From Saccopteryx bilineata (lineage: Eukaryota > Chordata > Mammalia > Chiroptera > Emballonuridae): a stretch of 64,000 bases of DNA. The notes below the pieces were generated by a model. That model did not search any database, was not told where the DNA came from, and was given only the letters and a program-made list of their open reading frames with translations. Shown here one piece after another: positions 33,201 to 44,386 of the stretch (positions within the stretch are counted from its first letter, which is position 1; each line of letters starts with the position of its first letter). Position numbers and translations under genes: made by a program. The stretch covers positions 120,117,033 through 120,181,032 of the forward strand of contig NC_089495.1 of NCBI RefSeq assembly GCF_036850765.1, read 5' to 3'.

Positions 33201-36200
33201 GAGCTGGCTTTGTGTATTGAACACTGTGTGTTGTTGTACCTCCTTTAGTTCTTCCAGCTACACCTAGCTGCCAGCCCACCTTTCAGATCAGACTGCTTAA
33301 CAGCTGTGCCTTCCTGCTGACAGCTGTTTCTGAAGGTTCAGCAGGATTTTGTATTCATCTTCCAGTGGCCCTTGATGGGCCTCCAGGCCTCTGTCTGCCT
33401 GTCACTTAAGCCCGTGCCTGACTGAGGGAGATTTGCTGGCTGGCTTAGATCCTCTCAATCCTGTGTCACCATCTGAGGGCAGTATAATTTTTCACCTTAT
33501 TCACTATTAAATATTTTTAAATATATAGAGGAATCAAGGAAACATAGCGAATGCCCACAGGACCCTCCACCTAGATTTATCAGTTGTTATTTTGCAGTAT
33601 TTGCTTTATCTACTATAGAAACCATCACATTTCTTTTTTTTATCCCCTTTAAAGACTAGATGAGCAGAAGAGAGAGGGGCTTTTTAATTGTTCTCATCTT
33701 TAAAATTACTTTTGCCAATCTTAACTGAAAACAGAGCTTTCTTTTAGCTAAGCACTGGTATTAAAATTTTTGTCTTCAAACTTGGGCATTGTTTTTACTT
33801 ACAGTTTAATATAGCAGTTAATAAATTTCAAAATAATATAGGGGAACCTGGGGAGGGTCTTCTCTCTCCAAACAGAAACTAGCTGAGCTTGAGCGTCACC
33901 TGGTTTAGGCGAAGGAATCAGAACTCTATGGAATCAGAACTCTATGCAGCCTTATCTGAGTTTGGGTTCCTGCTGGGCTGGGGTGAGGGGGAGGTGGGGG
34001 AGATGTTAGAAATCTTCCAAACTTAACTCGTCATTTGCATTTGAAACAGCAGTCTTACTGAGAAGCCACTGGATTGTTTTGAAATATTACACAACCAAAT
34101 AAAAATTCAAATGAAAAAAATGATGACTAGTGACAAATTGCTGCTTCAAGCATCTTATTTAGCTGTCCTTCAAATATCAAGAACAAAAAAACTATTCACT
34201 ATTGAAGAATTAGTAAAGCCTTGCATCTTAAATGTTACTCAGGAAGTTTTGGTTCCTCAAGCCACACAAAACCTTGAGGCTATATACTGCTTTCCGGTAT
34301 TAGTGGTCAGAGAATTGTTGATCTGGCGAACAATATTGAAGAGCAACTTATAGAGGGGATAAAGAAATTGAAATATTTTCCATTCAACTTGATGAATCAA
34401 CTGAGGGAGTAACAATGCTATTCTATTTTACTTTTGCTTTGTGAGGTATACTGATGATAAAAACTTTAGGGAGGAACTATTCTGCTATCTTGATCTACCT
34501 GGTCAGCCACTAGTTCAGAGATAGTTAATGCTCATACTCTTGATTATTGTAGCTTTGTAGTATAGTTTGTTGTCATAGAATGTAATACCTCCAGCCTTTC
34601 CCCTCCCCCCCTCAGGATTGCTTTGGCTGTTTGGGGTGTTTCGTGGTTTCATACAAATTTGAGAATTTTTTGTTCTATTTCTGTGAAAAATGACATTGGG
34701 ATTTTGATAGGGATTGCATTGAATCTGTAGATTGCTTTAGGTAATAGGAACAGTTTTACAAAGTTAATGCTTCCAGTATGTGAACATGGAATATCTTTCC
34801 AGTGTTATGTGTCATATTCAACTTTAAAACTCTTGCAGTTTTCATTGTACAGGTTTTTCACCTCTTTGGTGAAATTTATTCCTAGGTATTTTACTCTTTT
34901 TTTGGATTATAAATAGGATTATTTTCTTAATTTCTCTTTTCTCTTTTTAGTTAGTATATAGAAATACCAGTTTTTTATATTGATTTTGTGCCCTGCAACT
35001 TGACTGTATCTTGATAATTTCTAATAGTTTATTGGTAGTCTTTAGTTTTCTTTATACAAAAGCGTATGTCATCTGCAAATAGTGACAGTTTTACTTCTTA
35101 TCCTATTTGGGTATCTTTTATTTATTCATTTATCTATTTATCTTTGCCTAATTGTTCTGGCTAGGGCTTCCAAATACAGTGGTGAGAGTGAGTAAACCTT
35201 GTCCTGTTCCTCATCTTAGAGGAAAAGCTTTTAGTTTTTCACTGTTGAATTTGATGCTAGATGTGAGTTTGTCACATACACAGCTTTTATTATGTTGAGA
35301 TACTTTCCTTCTATGCCCATTTTATTGAGAGTTGTGAAATGCTTTTTCTGCATCTATTGAGATAGTAATGATTTTTATCCTTTATTTTGTTCAAGCTGTG
35401 AACCAAGTTAGGCTGCTGCTAGTGCTGGACATCAGGCCACTTAGCAAAAGTGAAGGGGTATGCCAAGGCCAGGTGCCACTAGTCTGAGAGGTTTTTAGGA
35501 GAGTTGGCAGCATGGGCCAAGACAGGACATTTGTATGGAAAAGCCACTGGAAAGGGCTTGTGTTGGGTCCTCAGTGGGGTGGGACAGGGTCTCGGAATCC
35601 CAGTTGATGGAGTCTCTATGGGGCCCTGTGGTGTCAGATCCTGACTGCGGTCGGGGCTGGAAAGCCACTTTACCCCTTCCCGCACAGTTGGCTCCTTCCC
35701 TATGTCTGGTCAGATGTGAGTTGTGAGGAGATACTGGGCTTCTTTGTTTCAGGTTACAGTCCTGGCACACCTTACAAAGTGTCCTGTTCCCCCACCAGCG
35801 GGGCGGTGCCACCGTACTCCTCCTCCCCTAACCCCTACCAGACTGCCGTGTACCCTGTGCGAAGTGCCTACCCCCAGCAGAGCCCGTATGCACAGGTAGG
35901 CCTTTGCACTGTGCGTAGTCAGTCCCGGCTGGGCCCTGACCCCTGGGTGTGGACCCTGTTGCAGCTGTCTCTCTCCCTCCCTGCAGCAAGGCACGTTCTA
36001 CACACAGCCCCTGTACGCGGCACCCCCCCACGTCATCCACCACACCACGGTGGTGCAGCCCAACGGCATGCCAGCAACAGTGTACCCTGCTCCCATCCCT
36101 GCTCCAAGAGGCAACGGGGTCACCATGGGCATGGTGGCTGGGACCACGATGGCCATGTCAGCAGGTAAGGCAACTCCGGGTCACCTGTTCTGTGGTGGGG

Positions 36201-37955
36201 TGAAAGCTGGGAGGGGAGAGCTCACTCTGACCCTGAGCCTTGGATTTCATGTCTTGAGTTGTGGGGAAGGAGAAACAGCATATTCCCTTTTTCTTTTTCC
36301 CTTCTCCTTTCAGCTGAGAGGAGACGGGAGTGGGGGTGGAGTCATAAACCAGGAACCAAGTCCCTCCTGGGAGAGCATGGCCAGTGGCACTCGGAATTGG
36401 AGAGGCCTCTTTGGTGCTGAGCTAAGCCATTGGGCAGTGGGAATGAGGAGGGCCCGATCCCTTCTGTGAGCAAGAAAAGCCTGAGCAGAGGGGACGCACG
36501 TGCTGGGGCTGGACCTCTTGGTCCTTCCCTTTAGCATGGGCTCCTTTGCCAGCCAGGCTGTCTGTCTAGGAAAGCTAGAGATCTCAACTGCTAATATAAA
36601 TCCTGTGCAGTCATCGACTTTATCTCCCAAGGAGAGGAAACCACAGAGAAACGAGAACCCTGGCTAGGGTGCACACCTCTGCACGGAGCCAGGGAGTAGG
36701 TTTCCTGCCAGGGGCATTGAGTTGTGTGTGGCAAGGGGCCCGCTGCACACTCTGCACTTGGTTGCTCGTGGCTGTTTTTATTTTATTTTTAATATTGTTC
36801 CCTCTAGGTTTTCTAGACTTTACTTCAGTGTAAGAAAATTATGCTAGAGAGAAAGGTATTTCTGCTCAGTCTCTGTTTTATTTGGTTTTCCCATAGTTCC
36901 CATCTTTGAAGGCAGAAAAGATAGTGACACAGACAGAAGCTCCATCTTTGAGACAGGTAGAGGGAGGGGAGGACAGGTAGGTCTTGGACGAGTGTGGGCG
37001 GGGGGTAGGAGAGGGCAGGAAGAGAAGCCAGGTGAAGCTGTTACGCTCGCCTGTGATGGACTCAGGTAACCGTGGAGTTCCTTCAGGTACAGGGAAAAGT
37101 ACATTTATCTCCGTGTACTTGGAAGCTTACATAGCTTGGAGTCTCCCTCCATTCTTCCCTCATTCATTTGTTGTCATAATAACCATTTTTAATGTACAGT
37201 TCAGTAGTGTTAAGTATATTCACACTGCTGTGAAATATCTCCAGAACTTTGTATTGCAAAACTGAAGCACTGTTTCTATAAACAATTCCCTCTTTCCCCT
37301 GTCCCCCACTCCCTGGCAGCCACTATTCTCCTGTCTCTTTCAACCTGACTGTTGTAGGGACCTCTAATAAGTGGAATCATACAGTATTTGTCTTTTTGTG
37401 ACTGGCTTTTTTCATCTACCATAATGTCCTCAAGATTCATGCTTGTTATAGCATGTGACAAATTTCCTTCTTTTTAAAGACTGAATTAATAGTATTTTTT
37501 ATTTTGCCATTTATCATCTAATCCACAAAAATAATTGAGTATGCTTAAGTGAAGGGAGGTATAAAGATTTCCACAAACGTATTACCAAAATGAGCTTGCT
37601 GTGTTCACACATCTTTGAGTTGTTCCATAATCAGTTTTTTGACAGCACTCAAGGTCAAGGCCTTGCCCTCTTCCTGACCTCCCTCATCGCACAGGAGGGA
37701 GCTGTGCAGTGCCTGCCACTGAGACATGCTACTCTCTCTCTTTTTTTTTTTTTTTTTTACTTTTTTTAAAAAAATTTTATTTAGAAAATTAAATTTAACA
37801 GGATAACGTTGATCAATAAGGGTCTACTCTCTCTTCTTGCAGGTACCCTGCTGACTGCCCACTCCCCAACTCCTGTTGCCCCCCACCCAGTCACTGTGCC
37901 CACGTATCGGGGTCCAGGAACACCCACCTACAGCTACGTGCCCCCTCAGTGGTGA
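27140..37955 (+). CDS. FAM168B: FAM168B (MANI), joined from five coding exons, 195 aa
   Basis: Coding segments 27140-27209, 31278-31361, 35753-35895, 35987-36164 and 37843-37955 total 588 nt, i.e. 195 codons plus TGA, the known length of mammalian FAM168B. The protein begins [19 protein letters not shown] and ends YSYVPPQW. It is rich in Pro, Tyr, Ser and Ala with weakly hydrophobic segments and no enzymatic domain. From the literature, FAM168B (myelin-associated neurite-outgrowth inhibitor) is a neuronal membrane-associated protein that restrains neurite growth. All junctions are GT-AG with compatible phases. The N-terminal Met is the first ATG in its exon, 11 nt after the acceptor. Confidence 0.96.
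27210..28619. other. FAM168B intron 2, first part
   Basis: A TA/CA microsatellite lies at about 27873-27927. The segment 27285-27400 looks like an ancient repeat but I could not name it. Otherwise non-coding. Confidence 0.4.
28628..28938 (-). mobile_element. Antisense tRNA-derived SINE
   Basis: T-rich tail at left, GAGATGAGAAGCATCAACTC body, and the complement of a diverged head at right. An 8-bp duplication TGCACTTG lies at 28620-28627 and 28939-28946. It probably sits in the 5' UTR part of the STAG1 retrocopy. Confidence 0.8.
29495..29867 (-). mobile_element. 390-bp class SINE within the STAG1 pseudogene
   Basis: T tail at left and the complement of the head (GAGCCAACCGGCCAGGG) at right. 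Flanking copies starting CTCAGTGG at 29474 and 29868 are the target duplication, with length changes in the A run. Confidence 0.9.
30172..30333 (-). mobile_element. Partial antisense SINE at the deletion junction
   Basis: Only the head half is present, ending CACTGCGCCACCAGCCTGGTCAGG. It sits exactly where the STAG1 pseudogene jumps from about codon 320 to about codon 860. Confidence 0.8.
30425..31277. other. FAM168B intron 2, last part
   Basis: Non-coding. No repeat recognised except short A/T runs. Confidence 0.4.
31278..31361 (+). CDS. FAM168B: FAM168B coding exon 2
   Basis: Acceptor TTTTTCCCCAG, donor GTATGC at 31362; 84 bp. Encodes the [20 protein letters not shown] segment. Confidence 0.95.
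31531..31846 (+). mobile_element. tRNA-derived SINE ending in a G run
   Basis: The head reads GGCCTGACCAGGCAGTGGCG. A 9-bp duplication GCTTAACTC lies at 31522-31530 and 31847-31855. The 3' end is TCTTTT followed by about 13 G instead of an A tail. Confidence 0.88.
31856..34070. other. FAM168B intron 3, non-coding
   Basis: Unique-looking intron. Minor homopolymers only; no exon recognised. Confidence 0.4.
34071..34505 (+). pseudogene. hAT-family transposase relic
   Basis: An 80-codon segment (34111-34353) and its frameshifted continuation encode [14 protein letters not shown], an FTIEEL segment, then [17 protein letters not shown] and a diverged QLDEST-type motif. These are typical of the catalytic half of hAT (Buster/ZBED5-like) transposases. 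Stops and frameshifts prevent function. It could be an old autonomous DNA transposon or a retrocopy of a domesticated ZBED-type gene. No inverted repeats are visible nearby. Confidence 0.65.
34530..35400 (-). mobile_element. L1 ORF2 fragment, antisense
   Basis: The + strand matches the antisense of ORF2 around 22080-22950 of the intact copy (for example GGATTGCTTTGGCTGTT and GACATTGGGATTTTGAT), with many differences and indels. Confidence 0.85.
35401..35752. other. FAM168B intron 3, last part
   Basis: Non-coding sequence leading to the acceptor at 35751-35752. Confidence 0.4.
35753..35895 (+). CDS. FAM168B: FAM168B coding exon 3
   Basis: Acceptor CTTTGTTTCAG, donor GTAGGC; 143 bp. Encodes [17 protein letters not shown] to YPQQSPYAQ. 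Confidence 0.95.
35987..36164 (+). CDS. FAM168B: FAM168B coding exon 4
   Basis: Separated from exon 3 by an unusually short 91-bp intron (35896-35986). Donor GTAAGG at 36165. Encodes [15 protein letters not shown] to TTMAMSAG. Confidence 0.95.
36165..37139. other. FAM168B intron 5, first part
   Basis: Nothing specific recognised. Confidence 0.4.
37140..37500 (-). mobile_element. Ancient L1 3'-end fragment, antisense
   Basis: The series TTGTCATAATAACCATT, CCACTATTCTCCTGTC, GTGGAATCATACAGTATTTG and CATAATGTCCTCAAG is typical of antisense mammalian L1 3' sequence. It is related to the fragment at 63370-64000. Confidence 0.7.
37740..37823 (-). mobile_element. 84-bp L1 3' tail next to a splice acceptor
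   Basis: A T run (37741-37759) is followed by sequence resembling the extreme 3' end of the L1 at 20660 (compare AATGGGGTGACATCAATAA with AACAGGATAACGTTGATCAA). An 11-bp duplication CTACTCTCTCT lies at 37729-37739 and 37824-37834. The right copy is part of the polypyrimidine tract of FAM168B coding exon 5. Confidence 0.8.
37843..37955 (+). CDS. FAM168B: FAM168B coding exon 5 with stop codon
   Basis: Acceptor CTTCTTGCAG. Encodes [15 protein letters not shown] to VPPQW, then TGA at 37953-37955. The exon continues 12 nt past the stop to a consensus donor GTAAGT at 37968. A short L1 tail (37740-37823) ends just upstream of the acceptor. Confidence 0.94.
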
Positions 37956-38360
37956 TCACCTGCGAATGTAAGTGACTAGCAAAGCACAGGTTGGCTCTTG
38001 ACTGAAGTGCATTGATTTTCCAGTGGAGAATGGCAGATCTACCATAATTAAGCACTAATGAGAAAATGCTCCAGGTCAGTGCAGTCTCTGGTTTTGTTTA
38101 TGTTGGGTCTCTACCACGTGGAAGGAAGAGGGGTCACTGAGTGTTCGCTCTGCACACCATGCACTTGTTCCTTGCACCGGCCTCCTCAGGATGAGTAGCT
38201 CAGTTCTAACTAGGAGTCTGTGAGGCCTGCGGGGACTAGGAACAGTGGCCTTTTCGTCTCTGCCCTTTCTGGTTCTTGTGGGATCCGTCCTCCTCTAGCT
38301 GGAATGCCTCCCTTCTTCCCAAGCAGCTCTGTGACTGTGTGTGTCTCTGTCTCCCACCAG

Positions 38361-41300
38361 GTTGAGGATGGAGCTGTGCAGTCACACCATGGATATTCCA
38401 CAGCTGGTGCTGCAGGCCTCGTGCCTCCAACCAGGACTTTCTTCCTAACGCTCTCGACACTTAGCTAAACACTACTATGGCCTGGCCTTGCAGGCCTCAG
38501 TGCCGTTAGTCTCCAACTAACTGTGGGTTGGTTTTAAAGCAAATCCTGTTTGGGGCTGTCTGGCAATTTTTTTAGCTAACTGTAATGATAAAAAAGGAGT
38601 ATTAATGTATTCTGAAATTATATCTATTTGAATGCATGTTTAAAAAAACAAACAAAAACAAAGCTTGCTCAAACTACCTGCAGTTGACTGATGCAAAACC
38701 ATCGTATGCAAAACCCAAAGGAATGGAATATTGTTTTACAACTGGTCCTCACTAATACAATGTTGTGATGTATGCAGAGTCTTCAAGTTTTAAGTGTTAA
38801 AGTGACTGTCTTCATGGGGCATCTGAAATCTCTGAGGTGGCTCTTCAGCCTTCCGGGTTAATGTGGGCTGCCCATGGGAAAGACGGAATTGAGCATTTAG
38901 CTGTCTGTTTCTTTCACACTGACAGCCCTGAGGGAGAGTGCAGGGGTTGCTGTGATGTGGACATTCTGAAAAGGGTATCATTAAAGGTGAGAGTTGTGGG
39001 CTGGTATATTTAGGGGCAAGACACAGTTTGTCTGGATTGCTGTATACATTTTCATTACACATCTCTTATGGGTAGAGATGCTGTTTTCTATCTTACTGGA
39101 AAAGACCTACGTAGGATTAAATTATTTCCTGGGGTGGAAGGTTTGTGAAAGAAACAGACTTGGAGGAGGTATTATTCTCTCCTTGATTTAGCTTAGAAAA
39201 CCATTTCTTTTTTTCTTTCCTAAGAAATGTTGGGTTAACTGAAAACATGTAGGCGCTGCTGTTCTTCCCCCACAAAGAAGGGCAAAATTTCAGCTGTGTG
39301 TTATGAAGAAAGGCTGTATATTTAAGAACTATTAAGGGGGAGCAAACCTTTATTTGAAATTGATTACTTGTTACAGAAAGATAGGGCCAAGGGCTGTGCT
39401 TGGGCCTGTCCACCCAGTGGGGGCTTGTCCGCTGAGACCACCTGGAGACAGGCATGAGGAGGGGTGAGAGAAGACAGCCTGGCGTCTGTGGTGTGAGCAC
39501 AGCTGAGGGCACTCAACGCAGAGCACGCGTGCTCAGCGAGCGGCCAGGCAACATCAGAGTGCATTCACCTTCCAAGGGTTTTGCACTTCCAAGTGCATTC
39601 ACCTTGGAAGGATTTTGTGTTGAAATATGAATATTGTTCATAAGAAATTGAGGGTGGTTTTTTTCCCTAGATGGGCTCAACTTGTATTGATGGGAGTGAA
39701 CGTTTTGAGACAGAGTTGATAGGAATGTGGGAAGAGGGTTTGTACCCTCTCAGCGGTTTGTCAGGTGTGTAGGAGGGTGTCTGCCCCTGTCCAGCTCATA
39801 GCTGTTTCAGACGCTGTGTTCTCGGGTGAGGGTGCTCTTCCTCTATCTCTGGCAGCTAAGTCAGGGCTCCAGCTCTGGTTTGGCATTCAGCCATGCTGGT
39901 GAGTGGGACACTCCACCCCTGAGCCTTTGGTAACCTTATTTTTTATAGTAAGCTTTGTAATGTTTTTTCACATTTTATTTTATAAGAAGTTTAGGAATAT
40001 TTTTGCATGGATCATTGTAAAGAAAAGATTCTTTATTCCTAATGTTTGTTAACATAGTGTGTTTACTGATAAGTACTTTAAATTGCTTCATGAGCACTTA
40101 ACTCGTGTGTGTGCGTGTGTGCGCACAATTTCTGTACACTTCTTAAAAGCTGTGTTGTGATTCCGTTTGTATAGTGGATGCTTTGTAATAGCTGTAGGTC
40201 TGAGGGTTCCAAAGGCTGAACTGACCAAGTAACAGAGAACTCAGCTTCCTCAATTTAGTGTAGTAGAGAAGAGAGAATGATTTTAGTGTGTGCTTTAAAC
40301 ACGACAGTGCATGTGTGCACACTTACATGGCTCCCTGGAAGGGTGGAGTCATTTGAATTCAGGAGGAAGCTGTTAGGCATTGCATAGAAGGCTTCTTCAG
40401 GCTCGCTTGGCAAATTCAGGGTGAGTGTTTTCATGAGCATGAAGTTAAATGGTGTTTTCAAGAGAAAGCAGAGTGGATTGCATTCCCTCCCCCCCCCCCC
40501 CCCCCATTTACATCACCTTCATAAACATGGTCTCCTGATGTTTTTTAAATTCTTTCTTTGGTCAGGTTGAGTTGAGAGACTTTACCAAGTACTTTTGTGT
40601 TATAGATTCTCTCTGTTCAGTTTGAAACTGTCAGGGCATCAGCCTCCAGTTATGGTAGTGAAACAGGAGCCTGTGTGGCATGTGCAAGTCTTGAGTTAGG
40701 AGCACTAAAAGTATTTCAGGTTGTCATCTTAGCAACATTTTTAATTCCTTCTAGTAAAATTAATTAATGAATAGAAGGCCTATTATAAAGTTGCATAATT
40801 TGATATCCCAAGCACAATAGTGGAACATTTAAAATAAGTTTTGTTTTTTTATTATGTGACATTCCTAATTTGAGAGTCTTTTAGCTAAATTCTATTCTTG
40901 TAGAAGTTGAGACGGGCAAGCAAAGGACCTAATTCCTATAAATATGGACAGCATCATGGATATTTATTTTGTTCTGTTTTGTTTTGTTTTATATCCTCTT
41001 CCCTAAAGTTTAGAAGGTCTGTTTCTCACTTATTGGAATTTTATTTGGCTCTGGGTTGGATGACTGACTGTTTAGCGATTAGCAAGCAGTGGTCCCATTA
41101 ACTCGCTGCCTCTGAGAAGGGAGGCCAGTATCAAGGCCAGTGCCATTCCTGGTAACAGGCACAGAGGCACTTCCAGAGCCTTTTATGTCGTTTGCTTAAA
41201 TATTTCCAGAACATTCTTGTTGGTGTGGTTATTAGGCCTACCAGTTGCTATTCTGTGAATGTTTCTTGTGTGCAATGCTAACATAGTGCTTTTAGGACAT

Positions 41301-42575
41301 TGAGGAAGGTCCTGAGGCTTGGGCTGGACACCTGGCCTTTCAGCATCCTGAACCATGGGCAGCTGGGTAGACAGTGGTGAGGAATTATGTTCTGAAGGCA
41401 CTTTGGACAGGCTCATATCTGGCAGTGTTGTCCTCATGTGAGTCTGCATGCCTGCCAGTGGTGGCAGACCAGTAGCAAGCACGGACGGTGTCACTAGTGG
41501 GACAACCCAGGCTTCTCCTGCCCTCTGGAAACAGTATTACGTAGGCCACCTGCTCCCCGTGGCAGTTCACAGCTGGACACCCTGGTCGTTGCCGGCATGA
41601 GCACTGCCCAGACAGGACAGGACACTTGTCTGACTCTGCTCATTGGGGCAGGGACAGTCTAAGGGTGCATGGCTTGAGGTGGGCGGAAACTTCTGGTCCC
41701 TGGTCCTTCCTGGGGTGGGGGTGTCTGTAAGAGGAGTGTGGTTGGCTTAGGGGAAGGGCAGACTGTTAGCTCACTGGCTGGCACATCTCAAGAGTGTGTG
41801 GTGTGGTGCATGGTGCAGCAGACTGAGGAGTCTACAGATGACATGCTTCAGAAGAGGGTCTGATTTATTCGGGTCGAAAGTTGCAAAGTTGGTGTAACAT
41901 GTTTCAAAGGATTTGTCTCTCCATTCCTATTCATTTGAAGAACAGAAAACCTGTGGCATCACTTTATAGGAGTCCCCAGGACTAAAGTCAGCTCACTTGG
42001 GACAGGGACAGACAGAGGCAAATGTCTCTGTCCAGGGAACTGAATGAGCTTCAGATGACATCCTCCAGGGCGTGTAAGAGAGGACAGGCAGCCCGTTGCA
42101 CTTCCTGAGCCCTGCTGGCATCTCCCGGGCAGAGAGTGACCATGGGCCTGGCCCTGAGGCCCTGACTCCGGGGCACCCTCAGGGTTGCTCTGACGGCCAC
42201 TGGGAGGGGAAGGGCCAAGGAGCTACGTAGGTTGTGACCTGCTAGGAAATGGCTCCTTTAAAAATATTTTTAAATGATTTTTTAAGTAGTTGTTTTTAGA
42301 CTGTTCCTTGGTACATTTTTAAGCTTACGTCAGCATTGTCTTCCAGCGTTAAGGCACCCGTCACCTCTGCATTGGGCCTAGCCATCAATCAGTACAAAGG
42401 AATGGAATGTCCATTCTGAGCCAGTCTGTTATGTGTCAAGTCATACTGTTTTAATTTTTTATGCAATCTGATGAGTAGATAAGCTCAGATTTAAAATTAT
42501 TAAAAGCACGTTTATTGTAACAAGAGTTATGTATTAACACTGCAGTTTTCAATAAAGATTGACTTGTGTTGCATA
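38361..42575 (+). other. FAM168B: FAM168B last exon: long 3' UTR
   Basis: Acceptor CTCCCACCAG at 38351-38360 pairs with the donor at 37968, removing a 393-bp 3' UTR intron. About 4.2 kb follow without a usable frame, to AATAAA at 42551-42556 and a GT-rich segment. A C run lies at about 40487-40504. Length and position fit the long FAM168B 3' UTR, likely a site of post-transcriptional control. The exact cleavage site is inferred. Confidence 0.75.
42551..42556 (+). terminator. FAM168B: FAM168B polyadenylation signal
   Basis: AATAAA in GTTTTCAATAAAGATTGAC, followed by GACTTGTGTTGCATAG. It is the first canonical hexamer at the end of the long 3' UTR. Confidence 0.75.
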
Positions 42576-44234
42576 GTAGTTTTCATGATTGTTTCCTGTA
42601 GGCTTTGTCTCAAGGTGGTTTGCCTGGCTGGGATTTTGGGCAGATGCCTTTGTGGTGCTCAGCTGGCTTCCACCTCAAGCCATGTCCTCTTGACCTTGGC
42701 CGTGAATAAGGGTATGTGGAGCCAGCAGGTTGAGAGAAGGGGAGGGAGGCTACCCTCATTCCTTGTCTGGTCCCATGGCCCAGGTCATCCTGCGAAGACA
42801 TAGTCTTCCCCTTTTCACTGACAAAGACGCTGAGAACCAGGACTATGGGCTACCTGTCCCACAAACACTTGCTGACGTCAGCTAAATACAGACCTTGAGA
42901 GCAGTCACGGAGCAGATGCTTCCAGGCCCTGGGGGCCTGGAGAGGCTGAGCCCACCATATCCACACCTGGACAGCACTCAGGCCCCACCCTGTTCCCCAG
43001 CTGTCCCGAGCTTCTCTGAAACACTCAGCCTGGCCACCTTAGCCACCTCCACCAAAGCCCTGAGGCATGGTCTCGGCTAGGTGAGGCCCTACCCCACCTC
43101 TGGGTATTACTGGGCTCATTTTCTGCAGGTTAAGAAAAAGCTTGGGGCAGAGAGAACAGGCTCGGAAGGGTAGGCATGCAGAGGTGAAAATAACTGCACA
43201 GGCACCAACAGAAGACAAGAGCTGGCAGCAGGAGGTTTTTCACAAGTTTCTTTATGAAATTAGATCTAGTTTCTGGCTGAGAGAAGGTGTGGTAGTGCAA
43301 GTGGCCACGTGCTGCTGACCCCGCAGACCGGAGGGGCACCCGGCACCCACACGCCAGGCCCTTGGCTGCACTGGTGGCACCGCTCCTTAGAGTGGGAAGT
43401 GGGCTTCCCTCCAGCCCACACGCTGGGCCATGCTCAGGCTTTATGGCTTCTCATGCTCACATAGGTAAAGCAATCTTCCTGTCACTAACAGTTCTTTTTC
43501 TCCCTTGTTAGAAAAACAAAATCCAAATACGAACCTGGAACCAGGTTCTGGATGGAGTCAACACACAGGTAACATGTGGACATACAGTGATGGAAGTATG
43601 CAGCTGACTCGAAACACGTTACACATGAGGAGGCTCTCCAGCGGCAGGAGTGTCTAGAAGGGAACTGGGGAGCATAACGGTGGGCTCTGGGGCCAGTCAC
43701 AGTTGTACGCAGAATTCCTGGGGTCCCCCTCCAGGGAGACCAGCTACCTGGCACCGCCAGCTGGGGGCCTGCAAGGAGATTTGGAGGGCAGAGGGGCACA
43801 CAGCCCAACTTTCCAAGTGGTGGGAGGCAGACACCCTCCTCCTGCCTGAAGAACACAGGAGGAGGAATGATTCAGTGGCCAGAGAACTGGGTCTGAGTGG
43901 TTGGTCCTTTCACACATGTCCACTGGGCTGGTGGTTCTGAGCTGTGACCCTCAGGAGGCCTACAAAGGTCTGGAGGGTGGCAGGAGGTCTTTGTGCTGTG
44001 AGCTCCCGCCCTCCGGCCTGTGTCTTCAGTGCGTCGCTAGTGGGGAGGGGCCGACACTGGTGCAGAGCCTGGCACATGCTGCTGGCACAGAGGGGCTGCC
44101 TCATTCGGCCCCGCTCACATCCAGCTTACGGAACAAGCAGAGGAGATCGGGTGCTATGGGTGGCCCTCGGGCGGAAACGCTGGAACGCTAGCTGGCAGCG
44201 CAGGTCCAGAAGGTGCTACTAGGCGGGGCGGCGC
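42576..44234 (-). other. Convergent intergenic/3' UTR region of ARHGEF4
   Basis: Lies between the FAM168B cleavage site and the ARHGEF4 stop codon. It probably holds the ARHGEF4 3' UTR. No AATAAA is seen on the - strand; variant CATAAA occurs at about 43252-43257 and 43439-43444 (+ coordinates). Confidence 0.4.
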
Positions 44235-44386
44235 TCACCTGCGGAAGGGCGCCAGCCGGCTGATGCTGTGCCAGAAAGTGGACGGCTTCCGCTTGGGCTC
44301 TGCCAGCACTGAGGCCTGCTGCTGGGGCAGGCTGCTCGGCAGTGCCAGGGGCTTCTGCCGCGATAGGTAGTAGGGCCGGCTGAGGG
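44235..44386 (-). CDS. ARHGEF4: ARHGEF4 last coding exon with stop
   Basis: Encodes [18 protein letters not shown] to [13 protein letters not shown] then TGA (44237-44235). Acceptor CCTTCACAG. The last codons read CGC AGG TGA GC, so a perfect CAG-GTGAGC donor overlaps the stop. Confidence 0.92.
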
